A stretch of 64,000 nucleotides of DNA from an uncultured Gemmiger sp. (lineage in GTDB: Bacteria; Bacillota; Clostridia; Oscillospirales; Ruminococcaceae). The notes below the pieces were generated by a model. The model was given only the letters and a program-made list of their open reading frames with translations, had not been told where the DNA came from and did no database searches. The stretch is taken from the NCBI GenBank assembly GCA_944386495.1, contig CALXBE010000006.1, positions 1 through 64,000 on the forward strand. The letters run 5' to 3'. This document shows positions 53,502 through 62,608 of this stretch, piece by piece. A program made the position numbers and the translations under genes. Each line of letters starts with the position of its first letter. The first letter of the stretch is position 1.

Positions 53502-54791
53502 ATGGATAATATGAACATCCCCCAGCGGGAACCGGTGATCCAGGTCAAGGGTCTCAAGAAGCAGTACAAGCTGGGGCAGATCGGGGGCGGCACCCTTACC
53601 GCCGACCTGCAGAGCTGGTGGGCCCGGGTCCGGGGAAAAGAAGACCCTAACACCATCATCGGCACCGACAGCCGGCTTTTCGGCCAGACTTTTATGGCCC
53701 TCAACGGCCTGGACCTGACCGTATACAAGGGGGAGGCCCTGGGAATCATTGGCCGGAACGGCGCCGGCAAAAGTACCTTTCTCAAGATCCTTTCCCGAAT
53801 CACCGCCCCCACCGAGGGTTCCATCAAAATCAAAGGCCGGGTCGCCAGCATGCTGGAAGTGGGCACCGGCTTCAACCAGGAAATGACCGGCCGGGAAAAC
53901 ATTTACATGAACGGCGCCATCCTGGGCATGACCAAAGCAGAGGTAGACGCCAAGCTGGACCAAATCATTGAGTTCAGTGAGTGCGGCGACTTCATTGACA
54001 CCCCCGTCAAGCGGTATTCCAGCGGTATGTTCGTCAAGCTGGCCTTCGCCGTCGCAGCCCATCTGGACAGCGAAATCATGGTCATGGATGAAGTCTTGGC
54101 TGTGGGCGATATGAAGTTCCAGCAGAAATGTCTGGGCAAAATGAGCGATGTGGCCGGTCAGGAAGGCCGGACCGTCCTCTATGTAAGCCATAACATGAGC
54201 ACCATCCGCCAGCTCTGCACCCGGTGCGTGGTACTGGACCAGGGCCGCATCATCTTTGACGGTGATGTGGAGCAGGCTATTGCCATCTACATGGACACCA
54301 CCGATGTGAACCTGGTCCATTATGACCTGGAACATGTGAACCGGATGAATGTGGGCGGCGGCAAGCGGCTGCGGCTCCAGAGCCTGGACTTCCTGGGCAA
54401 GGAGAGCAGCGTATTCTCTGACACTGAGCTGATCAAAATTCAGATCAAGTGGGCGGTCAGTGAGCCTTTCAGCGGAATCAACCTGAAAATGAATCTGCAT
54501 TTCCGGGACGGCAGCCCGGTGGGTATCACCCATCCTGTGGACATTGGCGCTGCCCAGCCCGGAAAGACTTATACCACCACCTTTACCTTTGACCCCAGCC
54601 TCCTGGGAGAGGGTCAGTATTACTTCTATCTGGACATTTTTGACGGAGACCTGGTTCGGGCAGTCTGTCTGGACAAGCCTGTGACCGAGTTCCGGTTTGA
54701 GGTGACCAGCGGCAATCTGTCCATGCCTGAGTGGTCTGCAGGCTGGGGCCGGATCCACTTCCCCGGAGTGAAGCTTTTGGAGGAAGAGTAA
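53502..54791 (+). CDS. wzt: Polysaccharide ABC exporter ATPase with C-terminal glycan-binding-type domain (Wzt)
   Basis: A 429-residue ATPase. Residues 1-250 are the nucleotide-binding domain: Walker A GRNGAGKST, a Wzt/TagH-type signature RYSSGMFVKLAFA and Walker B IMVMDEVLAVGD. An extension of about 140 residues (VLDQGRI onwards) is beta-rich, like the Wzt C-terminal domain that reads chain-terminal residues in ABC-dependent O-antigen systems. The ATG at 53502 with GGAGG 9 bases upstream is preferred to 53493, which is too close. Its stop overlaps the next ATG as TAATG. Confidence 0.9.
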   Translation: MDNMNIPQREPVIQVKGLKKQYKLGQIGGGTLTADLQSWWARVRGKEDPNTIIGTDSRLFGQTFMALNGLDLTVYKGEALGIIGRNGAGKSTFLKILSRITAPTEGSIKIKGRVASMLEVGTGFNQEMTGRENIYMNGAILGMTKAEVDAKLDQIIEFSECGDFIDTPVKRYSSGMFVKLAFAVAAHLDSEIMVMDEVLAVGDMKFQQKCLGKMSDVAGQEGRTVLYVSHNMSTIRQLCTRCVVLDQGRIIFDGDVEQAIAIYMDTTDVNLVHYDLEHVNRMNVGGGKRLRLQSLDFLGKESSVFSDTELIKIQIKWAVSEPFSGINLKMNLHFRDGSPVGITHPVDIGAAQPGKTYTTTFTFDPSLLGEGQYYFYLDIFDGDLVRAVCLDKPVTEFRFEVTSGNLSMPEWSAGWGRIHFPGVKLLEEE

Positions 54792-55738
54792 TGGATCTCT
54801 ATGTATGTCACACCAGCTACCAGCTGATGATTGCCCTGGTCCGGGCCTGGCGGCAGGGCGGCGGCCAGAGCATCCTTCTCAGCAAGAAGGTCCCCGGGGG
54901 GCTGCCTCTCTGGCAGCGGATTCAGGAGAGCGGCGCCTTTGATGAGGTTGCCGTGGTGGACGAGGACAAGTGGCCCGGCATTGCCCGGGGGCTTTTTGCC
55001 CGGTGGAAAAACAAGCGGGGCTTTGAGAAGAACTGCGGTTGGTATCTCAAGCCCGGCAAATACCGGGACATCTACATCTGCAATGACTGGAGCGTTATTG
55101 GCCGGTATCTTCAGGACTGCCGGTATCCCTACATCCTCTGTGAGGACACCATCGGCAGCACCCTTCACGATGACCAGAGCCTGGTATGGGACCAGCGGAA
55201 GAATCCGCCCAAGGATTACCAGTATTGGGGAGATTACCCCCTCTGCAAGATGGTGGAGAGTGAGGATGCCGACCGGTGCAGCCTCTTTCCCCGGGAAAAG
55301 ATGGTCACTTTCAGTAAGCGGGAGCTGCTGGCCAGCCTGACCGCCGCTGAGAAGGAGATGCTCCAGAAGGTGTTCATCACCCAGCCTCTCCCCTCTTCCC
55401 AGGAAGCCCCCTGTCTTCTGCTTCCCCGCAGCTTTGTGCTGGACGGTCTCATGGACCAGGAGACCCAGGACCGGCTGTTCCGGGTTGTGGCGGAAAAATA
55501 CTGCACTGAGCCTCTTTTCATTAAAACTCATCCCCGGGACGAGACCGATTATCAGGCTCTCTTCCCCCGGGCTGTGGTGCTGGACCGGACCATGCCCAGC
55601 GAAATTCTGAATTTCTGTCTTCCCTTCCGGTTTTCCAGGGCGGTCACTGTACAGTCCTGGGCTTTGGAGGGCTTTACCGCCGCCGATGAAAACATCCGGA
55701 TCACCCTGGAAGACGCTATGAAGCTTATCTCTCGCTAA
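54791..55738 (+). CDS. GT52/polysialyltransferase-like glycosyltransferase
   Basis: A 315-residue protein with marks of CMP-sugar-using sialyl/polysialyltransferase families: the start MDLYVCHTSYQLMIALVRAW and the motif FIKTHPRDETDYQALF with VVLDRTMPSEILNF near residues 240-270 (the HPR and SE elements). The ATG at 54791 overlaps the Wzt stop. With the CMP-sugar genes that follow, a transferase using a CMP-ulosonic acid is a natural reading, but the donor is inferred. Confidence 0.65.
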   Translation: MDLYVCHTSYQLMIALVRAWRQGGGQSILLSKKVPGGLPLWQRIQESGAFDEVAVVDEDKWPGIARGLFARWKNKRGFEKNCGWYLKPGKYRDIYICNDWSVIGRYLQDCRYPYILCEDTIGSTLHDDQSLVWDQRKNPPKDYQYWGDYPLCKMVESEDADRCSLFPREKMVTFSKRELLASLTAAEKEMLQKVFITQPLPSSQEAPCLLLPRSFVLDGLMDQETQDRLFRVVAEKYCTEPLFIKTHPRDETDYQALFPRAVVLDRTMPSEILNFCLPFRFSRAVTVQSWALEGFTAADENIRITLEDAMKLISR

Positions 55739-55757
55739 CCAAGAAAGGAAACGCTGT

Positions 55758-56486
55758 ATGAAAATCATTGGTGTCATTCCCGCCCGGTATCAGAGCAGCC
55801 GTATGCCCGGCAAGCCCCTGGCGGATATTCTGGGCAAACCTATGATCTGGTGGGTCTATCAGGAAGCCGTCAAGGCAAAAGGACTGGATCAGGTGGTTAT
55901 TGCCACCGACGACGACCGGATCGCTGAAAAGTGCCGGGAACTGGGGATGGATTACCTGATGACCAGCGCCAGTCACGATACCCCCACCAGCCGGATCTAC
56001 GAGGTCAGCACCAAGCTGGATGCAGACCTGTATCTCCAGATCATGGGGGATGAACCCCTCATCAATGTGGCCGCCTTCGACCTGATTCTGCCCGAGACCC
56101 TTCCGGAGGACCCTTACTATGTAGCCGGAATCACCAATGTTATGGAGAATCCCGCAGATGTCATTGATTTCAGCAACCAGAAGGTGGCCTGCAACCAGAA
56201 GCGGGAGATTCTTCTGATTTCCCGCAGTCCTATCCCCTACCCCAAAGGCAGCCTGGACATTCAGTATGAAAAAATCACCGGGATCCAGCTTTTCTCCAAG
56301 CAGGCCCTGGCTTTTTATAACGCAACCCCCAAGAGTATCCTGGAAAAGGCAGAGGAGAATGACCTGATGCGGTTTGTTGAAAACGGCCACAAGGTCCATG
56401 CCATCTGCAGTCCCTACAAGACTGTGAGTGTGGATACTCCCAAAGACCTGACACTGGTTCAGGAGATTTTAAAACAGAGGAACTAA
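55758..56486 (+). CDS. KdsB-like CMP-ulosonate cytidylyltransferase
   Basis: A 242-residue enzyme of the CMP-KDO synthetase family (KdsB). The substrate loop PARYQSSRMPGKPLADILGK is near residues 8-27, the metal segment VIATDDDRI follows, then the IMGDEPLI motif (usually QGDEPLI) and the terminal SVDTPKDLTLVQ. CMP-KDO belongs to Gram-negative LPS, so in this Gram-positive the substrate is probably KDO-like, not certainly KDO. It follows the GT52-like gene by 19 bases. Confidence 0.85.
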   Translation: MKIIGVIPARYQSSRMPGKPLADILGKPMIWWVYQEAVKAKGLDQVVIATDDDRIAEKCRELGMDYLMTSASHDTPTSRIYEVSTKLDADLYLQIMGDEPLINVAAFDLILPETLPEDPYYVAGITNVMENPADVIDFSNQKVACNQKREILLISRSPIPYPKGSLDIQYEKITGIQLFSKQALAFYNATPKSILEKAEENDLMRFVENGHKVHAICSPYKTVSVDTPKDLTLVQEILKQRN

Positions 56487-56490
56487 AACT

Positions 56491-58041
56491 ATGGGAAAAA
56501 TCAATCTTCTCGACTGCACCTTGCGGGACGGCGGCTATGTAAATGACTGGAAGTTCGGCCGCCGCTCCACCCATCAGATCATCCGGAGCCTGGTACGGGC
56601 CGGAGTGGACATTATAGAGGTAGGCTTCCTCAACAAGACCGTCACCCCTCAGCCCGGAGTCACCCGCTGGCAGACCATGGACCAGCTGAAAGAAGTGCTG
56701 CCCCAGCGGTCCAAGCGGGGCAGTGCCATCTTCAGCGCCATGTGCATCCACAACTTCTATGATGTGGACCTTCTCCCCCAGCGGGACGAGACCACCGTGG
56801 ATATGCTCCGGGTTACTTTCCATGATTACGATGCTCCCCAGGGACTGGAATTCTGCCGCCGGGCCAAGGAGAAGGGTTATCTTCTCAGCTGCAACCCCAT
56901 CAACATTATGGGGTATACCGACGAGCAGGTCCTTTGGCTTACCAAAGAGATTGCCAAAATCCATCCCTATGCTATGAGCATTGTGGACACCCATGGCAGC
57001 ATGAACCACCGGGACCTGCAGCGTCTGGTAGGGCTGGTGGACAACAACCTGCCCCGGGACATCTGTCTGGGACTTCATCTCCACGAGAACATGGCCCAGA
57101 GCTTCAGTCTGGCCCAGCGGTTTGTGGACTATCATCTCAACCGGGATATTACTGTGGACGGCAGCCTGGAAGGAATGGGCCGGATTCCCGGCAACCTTCC
57201 CATTGAGCTGATGGCCCATTATCTCAACGAGAACATGAACACCCACTATGACCTGGACCCCATGCTGGATGCCATTGAGGACTGCATCAACCCCATCAAG
57301 GGAAGTCCTCTCTGGGGATATACCCCCATCTACTTCCTCAGTGCCAAGTACAACCTTCACCGCACCTATGCGGAACACTTGAGTCAGAAGGGCACCCTCA
57401 CCCATCGGGACATCAATCACATTCTCAGCCAGATCGCTCCCGAGAAGAAGACCGCCTTCGATGCGGAGTACGCAGACCAGCTCTACTACCAGTACCAGCA
57501 CCGGCAGGTGGATGACTCTGCTGCCCGTGCCAAGCTGCGCCAGGAACTGGAAGGAAAAACCGTTCTGGTGGTAGCTCCAGGTTCCAGCCTGACCCGGTGC
57601 GCCGACCAGGTGGAAAACGCTCTGAAGGAAGCGGATGTGGCCATCAGCGCCAACTTTGTTCCTGACTTTGCAGTGGATTATTCTTTCTTTACCAGCAGCA
57701 AGCGGTATGACCGGCTGGGCGGTCCCCTCTGCCCTGTCATTGCTACCAGCAACCTGACCGGTGCCCAGTTTACCATTGACTATGACAGTGTCTGCGGTAC
57801 CTTCCCCGGAGGAGCCAACAGTGTAATTATGCTGTTGAACCTGCTCAAGGACATGGATGTGAAAGAGGTTCTGCTGGCCGGTGCCGACGGTTACTCCACC
57901 GGTGCTGCCGACTACTTTGACAACAGCTACCACGCACACACCCGGCGGGATGATCAGTTCAACCGGGATATGGCCCAGGCCATTGCCGCCTGTGGGCTGA
58001 ATCTTCGCTTTGTAACCCCCAGCGCCTACCAGAAAGGATAA
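56491..58041 (+). CDS. DRE-TIM aldolase fused to a DUF115-like domain
   Basis: A 516-residue two-domain protein. Residues 1-335 are an HMGL-like/DRE-TIM metallolyase: LLDCTLRDGGY at 6-16 (D8, R12, D13), HLH at 196-198 for the metal, GMGR at 228-231. Related enzymes aldol-condense pyruvate or acyl-CoA with aldehydes. From about residue 355 a second Rossmann-like domain (TVLVVAPGSSLTRC, SANFVPD, DYSFFTSSKRYD, LAGADGYSTG) resembles the DUF115/MptE-like fold. No KdsA is in the locus, so the aldolase may supply the ulosonic acid. The fused domain's job is unknown. Confidence 0.75.
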   Translation: MGKINLLDCTLRDGGYVNDWKFGRRSTHQIIRSLVRAGVDIIEVGFLNKTVTPQPGVTRWQTMDQLKEVLPQRSKRGSAIFSAMCIHNFYDVDLLPQRDETTVDMLRVTFHDYDAPQGLEFCRRAKEKGYLLSCNPINIMGYTDEQVLWLTKEIAKIHPYAMSIVDTHGSMNHRDLQRLVGLVDNNLPRDICLGLHLHENMAQSFSLAQRFVDYHLNRDITVDGSLEGMGRIPGNLPIELMAHYLNENMNTHYDLDPMLDAIEDCINPIKGSPLWGYTPIYFLSAKYNLHRTYAEHLSQKGTLTHRDINHILSQIAPEKKTAFDAEYADQLYYQYQHRQVDDSAARAKLRQELEGKTVLVVAPGSSLTRCADQVENALKEADVAISANFVPDFAVDYSFFTSSKRYDRLGGPLCPVIATSNLTGAQFTIDYDSVCGTFPGGANSVIMLLNLLKDMDVKEVLLAGADGYSTGAADYFDNSYHAHTRRDDQFNRDMAQAIAACGLNLRFVTPSAYQKG

Positions 58042-58044
58042 GGT

Positions 58045-58578
58045 ATGGAGATCAAGCTCATGGTCCTGGATGTGGATGGGACTCTCACCGATGGTGGGAT
58101 CTACTATGACGACCAGGAAAATGAAACCAAAAAGTTCAGTGTAAAGGACGGGGCCGGAATCGTTCTGGGCCGGGCTGCCGGACTGCAGTTCATGATCTGC
58201 ACCGGACGGGAATGCCCTGCTGTGGCCCGGCGTGCCCGGGACCTGAAAATTGATTATGTCTACCAGAATGTATCCCGGAAGTGGGAGTTTCTGGAGGATT
58301 TTATGATTCTCCATGGTCTGGAAAAATCCCAGGTAGCCTACTGCGGGGATGACTGGAACGACCTGGCTGCCATGGCCCTCTGCGGCTGGGTAGCCTGCCC
58401 TGCGGATGCTGCCTCTCAGGTCAAGGCTATGGCAGATTATGTCTGCCCCCATGTGGGAGGACAGGGGGCTGTCCGGGATGCCATCGTTCAGCTTCTCACC
58501 CGGGACGGCGTTCTGGACCAGGCTTTGGAAAAGGCCTTCGGAGTCAAAAAGGAGGGTTCTCCATGTACCAGGAACTGA
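58045..58578 (+). CDS. KdsC-like HAD phosphatase
   Basis: A 177-residue HAD enzyme of the C0 type, like KDO-8-phosphate phosphatase. DVDGTLTDG is at residues 9-17, the second motif is ICTGRE near 52-57, and GDDWNDLAAM near 108-117 holds the motif IV acids. It lacks a cap domain, as KdsC proteins do. In the pathway it would remove the phosphate of a new ulosonate before CMP activation. The downstream gene overlaps by 16 bases. Confidence 0.85.
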   Translation: MEIKLMVLDVDGTLTDGGIYYDDQENETKKFSVKDGAGIVLGRAAGLQFMICTGRECPAVARRARDLKIDYVYQNVSRKWEFLEDFMILHGLEKSQVAYCGDDWNDLAAMALCGWVACPADAASQVKAMADYVCPHVGGQGAVRDAIVQLLTRDGVLDQALEKAFGVKKEGSPCTRN

Positions 58579-59252
58579 AAGAGGCTGCCTATCTGGCCAA
58601 CATGACCATTGCACGCAGCGGCCTTATCCCGGTGGATTCCACCTGGGGAAATGCCAGCCAGTGTGACCGGCAGGCCGGAGTTATGGCCATCAAACCTTCC
58701 GGGGTAGATTATTCTCTCCTTACCGTGAAAGATATGGTGGTGGTAGACCTTGCCACCGGACAGGTGGTTGAAGGGCGGCTCCGTCCCTCCAGCGACACTC
58801 CCACCCATCTGGAACTTTACCGGGCTTTCCCTGAAATCGGAGGCGTAGCCCACACCCACAGCCGCTGGGCCACCATCTTCGCCCAGAGCCGCCGGGACAT
58901 TCCTCCCTACGGCACCACCCATGCAGATACCTTTTACGGCGCTGTCCCCTGTGTTCCCGCTTTGAGCCAGGAGCAGGTGGAAGGCGACTACGAAGGAAAC
59001 ACCGGCCGGGTGATGGCTGCCCATTGTCAGAATACCTATAACCAGGTTCCCGCCGCCCTGGCAGCAGGTCATGGTCCCTTCACCTGGGGTGCCAATGCCG
59101 CCAAAGCGGTGGAAAATGCCATTACTCTGGAGGAATGTGCTGCCATGGCCTACCATTCCATCCAGCTGGGTGCTCCCCTTCTGGAACAGTATGTGCTGGA
59201 TAAGCACTATTCCCGGAAACACGGACCCAAGGCCTACTACGGCCAGAAATAA
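58563..59252 (+). CDS. AraD-like class II aldolase/epimerase
   Basis: A 229-residue class II aldolase family protein most like L-ribulose-5-phosphate 4-epimerase. IKPSGVDYSLLT and SSDTPTH match AraD; metal histidines are H97 and H99 (AHTHS) and H170 (GHGPFTWG), the acidic D122 is in HADTF, and the terminal YYGQ is kept. No araA or araB is near, so it is not in an arabinose operon. It may supply a pentose phosphate or cleave an aldol substrate for the ulosonate route. Confidence 0.85.
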   Translation: MYQELKEAAYLANMTIARSGLIPVDSTWGNASQCDRQAGVMAIKPSGVDYSLLTVKDMVVVDLATGQVVEGRLRPSSDTPTHLELYRAFPEIGGVAHTHSRWATIFAQSRRDIPPYGTTHADTFYGAVPCVPALSQEQVEGDYEGNTGRVMAAHCQNTYNQVPAALAAGHGPFTWGANAAKAVENAITLEECAAMAYHSIQLGAPLLEQYVLDKHYSRKHGPKAYYGQK

Positions 59253-59269
59253 TTGCCGGGGAGGGCTCT

Positions 59270-61441
59270 ATGAAAGATTCTTCTTGGAAGAAAAAGCTCT
59301 GGTCTCTGCGGCACTTCTTTGTAGCGGGAGGCATCGTCTTTTTCTGTATGGTGATTGCCCTGCTGGTCTATCTGCTGAAGGTGCAGGGGCAGGGTTCCAA
59401 AAGTCTGCGGATTGCCTGGAATGACAACTTTGAGCTGGTCACCGCGCCCGTTCAGGAGGAGCTGGTTCAGGAGTTTGACTATGACCTGAATCTGTACAGC
59501 CTGATGGTCAAGTTCCAGTTTGACACCCAGCCTCAGGGTTCCCTGGAGCTGGTGATGGAGGATGCTGCCACCGGCGAGACCCTGGCCACCGGCATGGTGG
59601 ATATGAGCCTGTTTATCTCAGGGCAGTATACCACCATCGGGTTTACCTCTTCCCTGCCCCAGGCGGAAGGCCGGCGCTGTCGGCTTATCCTTCGCCCCCA
59701 TTACGAGGGAGAGGGCCAGATCAGCCTTATGTACTCTGCAACCACCCCGGAGGGGTCCACCCTCTCGGTGGATGGCCAGGATCTGGACGGGGCTTTGGCC
59801 ATGCAGATCAACTACCATCAAATCGGCAGTTTCCTGACCCGGTTTTACTGGGGGGTATGCCTCTGTCTCAGCCTTATGGCCGGAGGGGTGTATCTCTACT
59901 GCCGCAGCCGTTTCTTCAAACTGCATATTTTTGTTCTGGCAGCTGTTCTCCTTCTGGGGGTGGTGTACAGTACTGTACTGCCTCCCTACTCCGCGCCGGA
60001 TGAACAGTTCCACATCAACCAGAGCTTTACCATTGCTTCCACCTGGGCCAACCGGTTTGCCCCTGATGGGACCTGGAAGATGAATTATGTTCCCCTTAAT
60101 GAGACCCGGCGCCGTCCCTCCGACCAGAACGGTCTTATTCAGGTGGAGGAGACTACGGTTTTCCAGTGGAGCACCATTGCGGAGCATCTCACTGACCGTA
60201 CCCAGGACAATTACTATGACCAGCAGCTCTACTTTGAATATCAGGTAGACAACACCAACACTCTTTACTATCTTACCGGGGGTGTGGTGTTCCTCTGCTA
60301 TCTTCTCAAACTGGGCTTTGTTCCTGCTCTCCTGCTGGGACGGCTGGCCAATCTGATTCTTTTTGCCCTCTGTGCCAGTTGGGCGGTAAAGCGGATACCC
60401 GTAGGGAAAAATATCCTTACCGTAGTAGCCCTTCTCCCCATGACCTTACATCTGGCAGCTTCCTTCAGCCGGGACAGCGTTATTATGAGCCTTTCCCTGG
60501 TCTATCTGGCCATGGTTCTGGCCGGGTGTCTGGATGAAAATTTCCGGTTCCGGTGGTATCACTGGGTCGCTGCGGCTCTGATTGCCTACGCCTTGATCCC
60601 TGCCAAATATGTTTATATTCCCCTGGTTCTTACCATCCTGGTCCTTCCCGTCAAAAAGCTGGGAAAGCGGCCCCGGCTGGCCCGGGTGGGACTGGCGGTT
60701 TATATGCTGGCGGTACTGCTGGGGCGGAGTGTGATTGCCCCCGCTTTGGAGAATTATCTCTATCTGCTCAGCACCCCTTACGACACCTACGAGGAAGCCA
60801 TGGAAGCGGATGAGTTCTACAATCAGCATCCTGAATTGCTGGAAACAGCCCCCGGACAGACCCCTCTGGAGGAAGAATTGGCGCTCCAGGAAAGTACCGA
60901 ATCTTCGGATTCTTCTGCTGAGGCAACCGGCGAGGAAACTGTCAATCCCGACTCCATCTGTTATAGCTTCTCCTATATTCTCTCCCATCCGGTGGACACC
61001 TTCCTGTTGGGAGTGAACTCCATCATTGAACTGGGCGACCACTATGTCCGGACCGTGGTGGGCGGGTCTCTCAGCTACTACAATCTGGATCTGGCCTGGA
61101 CCTGGGTGTTGCTGCTCTACGCGCTTCTCTTCTTTGCGGCTCTTCCCGTTTCCGGAGAGGCAAGTCTGCCCCTCACCCTTCGGCTGGTGCTGGGCGGGGC
61201 CGTTCTCCTCTGCGCCGGGTTTGCCGTGGGAGGATGTGTCCTTTGGACTCCCACCTATTACACCACCATTTACGGCTTCCAGGGCCGGTATCTGCTGCCT
61301 GCCCTTCCTGCCGCACTTTTGGCGCTCTCCCCTGTCCGTCTGAAATATGCCGGTGATCTGCGGTCCGGCCTGGCCTGTGCCGCTGTCTGGATCAACGCCG
61401 GGGTATTGCTCAACGCCATGCTGGTCATTATCGCCCGTTAA
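59270..61441 (+). CDS. DUF2142 family GT-C-like membrane protein
   Basis: A 723-residue membrane protein. After the first helix (near residue 25) an extracytoplasmic beta region of about 170 residues is followed by at least ten helices. The DUF2142 motif PPYSAPDEQFHI sits at the first loop of the main membrane block, where GT-C transferases keep catalytic acids. An acidic Ser/Glu-rich loop (near 545-565) is unusual. It likely moves a polyprenyl-linked sugar, but donor and acceptor are unknown. Confidence 0.78.
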   Translation: MKDSSWKKKLWSLRHFFVAGGIVFFCMVIALLVYLLKVQGQGSKSLRIAWNDNFELVTAPVQEELVQEFDYDLNLYSLMVKFQFDTQPQGSLELVMEDAATGETLATGMVDMSLFISGQYTTIGFTSSLPQAEGRRCRLILRPHYEGEGQISLMYSATTPEGSTLSVDGQDLDGALAMQINYHQIGSFLTRFYWGVCLCLSLMAGGVYLYCRSRFFKLHIFVLAAVLLLGVVYSTVLPPYSAPDEQFHINQSFTIASTWANRFAPDGTWKMNYVPLNETRRRPSDQNGLIQVEETTVFQWSTIAEHLTDRTQDNYYDQQLYFEYQVDNTNTLYYLTGGVVFLCYLLKLGFVPALLLGRLANLILFALCASWAVKRIPVGKNILTVVALLPMTLHLAASFSRDSVIMSLSLVYLAMVLAGCLDENFRFRWYHWVAAALIAYALIPAKYVYIPLVLTILVLPVKKLGKRPRLARVGLAVYMLAVLLGRSVIAPALENYLYLLSTPYDTYEEAMEADEFYNQHPELLETAPGQTPLEEELALQESTESSDSSAEATGEETVNPDSICYSFSYILSHPVDTFLLGVNSIIELGDHYVRTVVGGSLSYYNLDLAWTWVLLLYALLFFAALPVSGEASLPLTLRLVLGGAVLLCAGFAVGGCVLWTPTYYTTIYGFQGRYLLPALPAALLALSPVRLKYAGDLRSGLACAAVWINAGVLLNAMLVIIAR

Positions 61442-61465
61442 TTCCACCTTTTAAGGAGGTTTCCC

Positions 61466-62593
61466 ATGCAGGTATGCTTTTTTTCCGCCCAGTATCTTCC
61501 CACCATCGGAGGAGTGGAGCGGTATACCTACAACCTGGCCAAGCGGCTGATTGCTGCGGGACACCAGGTATTGGTGGTAACCTCCCTCAAACCAGGGCTG
61601 GCCCAAAGGGAAACTGACCCCAGCGGAATCCGGATTCTCCGGGTCCCCTGTTATCTGGCCATGAATGGCCGTTTTCCCTTTCCCTACCCTGGTGCATTAA
61701 AGGAACTGGAAAAGGAATCCATCGACTTTGCGGTGATTCAAACCCGGTTCTACCCTCTCAGCTTTGATGCTTCCTGGTTCTGCCGGAAGAAAAAGATTCC
61801 CGCCATTGTGGTGGATCATTCCACCGGACACATGCCCATGGGGAATCCCATTCTCAACTTTGCCGGCGGGCTGTATGAACACTTTGCAGCCTCGTATATC
61901 AAACGCAGGGTCAATGGTTTTTACGGGGTCAGTCTGGCGGTAAACCAGTGGCTTACCCACTTTGGGATCAAGGCCAAAGGATGTCTCCACAATGCCGTAG
62001 ACCCGGAAGAGCTGGAAAAAACCGCCAGCCAAAAAGATTGGCGGGCTGAGTTGGGGCTGGCCCCTGACACCCGGCTGGTAGCCTTTGTAGGGCGTATCAT
62101 CCCCGAGAAAGGGGTGGAGCCCCTGGCCCGGGCTTTCGGGGCTCTGAACCGGCAGGATGCCCGGCTTCTGGTGGCTGGAGAAGGCCCCCAGCTGGAACAG
62201 CTGAAAGCCCTTGGCCTGCCCGGGGTGATTTTTCTGGGCGCGGTCCCCTACCCCGATGTGCTGGCTCTGCTCCGGCAGGCAGACCTCTACTGTCTGCCCA
62301 CCACCTATGCGGAAGGGTTTCCCACCACATTCCTGGAAGCGGCGGCCTGCGGCTGTCCCATCCTCTCCACGGTGACAGGGGGGAGCAAAGAACTGATGCC
62401 CACCCCTGACTATGGAATTCAATTGGAGGACACCAACCCGGAGACCTGGAAAAAGGCTTTGGCGGCGGCGTTGGAGAATGAATCCTGGCGGAAGGAAGCC
62501 TCCCGCCTTTGCCGTGCCAACCTGGATGCCCATTTTACCTGGGACCGGGTGGCCGGAGAACTGCTGACGATTCTCCAATCGTCAGGAAGATAA
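61466..62593 (+). CDS. GT4 glycosyltransferase (PimB-like)
   Basis: A 375-residue GT-B transferase: FFSAQYLPTIGGVERYTYNL (the GGVE acceptor loop), then LVAFVGRIIPEKGVEPLARA and AEGFPTTFLEAAACGCPIL with E-x7-E spacing. AAGGAGG precedes the ATG. Its N-terminal PTIGGVE is typical of hexosyltransferases acting on lipid-linked acceptors. Confidence 0.9.
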   Translation: MQVCFFSAQYLPTIGGVERYTYNLAKRLIAAGHQVLVVTSLKPGLAQRETDPSGIRILRVPCYLAMNGRFPFPYPGALKELEKESIDFAVIQTRFYPLSFDASWFCRKKKIPAIVVDHSTGHMPMGNPILNFAGGLYEHFAASYIKRRVNGFYGVSLAVNQWLTHFGIKAKGCLHNAVDPEELEKTASQKDWRAELGLAPDTRLVAFVGRIIPEKGVEPLARAFGALNRQDARLLVAGEGPQLEQLKALGLPGVIFLGAVPYPDVLALLRQADLYCLPTTYAEGFPTTFLEAAACGCPILSTVTGGSKELMPTPDYGIQLEDTNPETWKKALAAALENESWRKEASRLCRANLDAHFTWDRVAGELLTILQSSGR

Positions 62594-62608
62594 AGGAGTA
62601 TGAACCTG

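Noticed and set aside
56275..58614. 779-codon minus-strand frame opposite the aldolase and phosphatase genes
   Set aside because: Antisense shadow; the plus-strand proteins have intact catalytic motifs.
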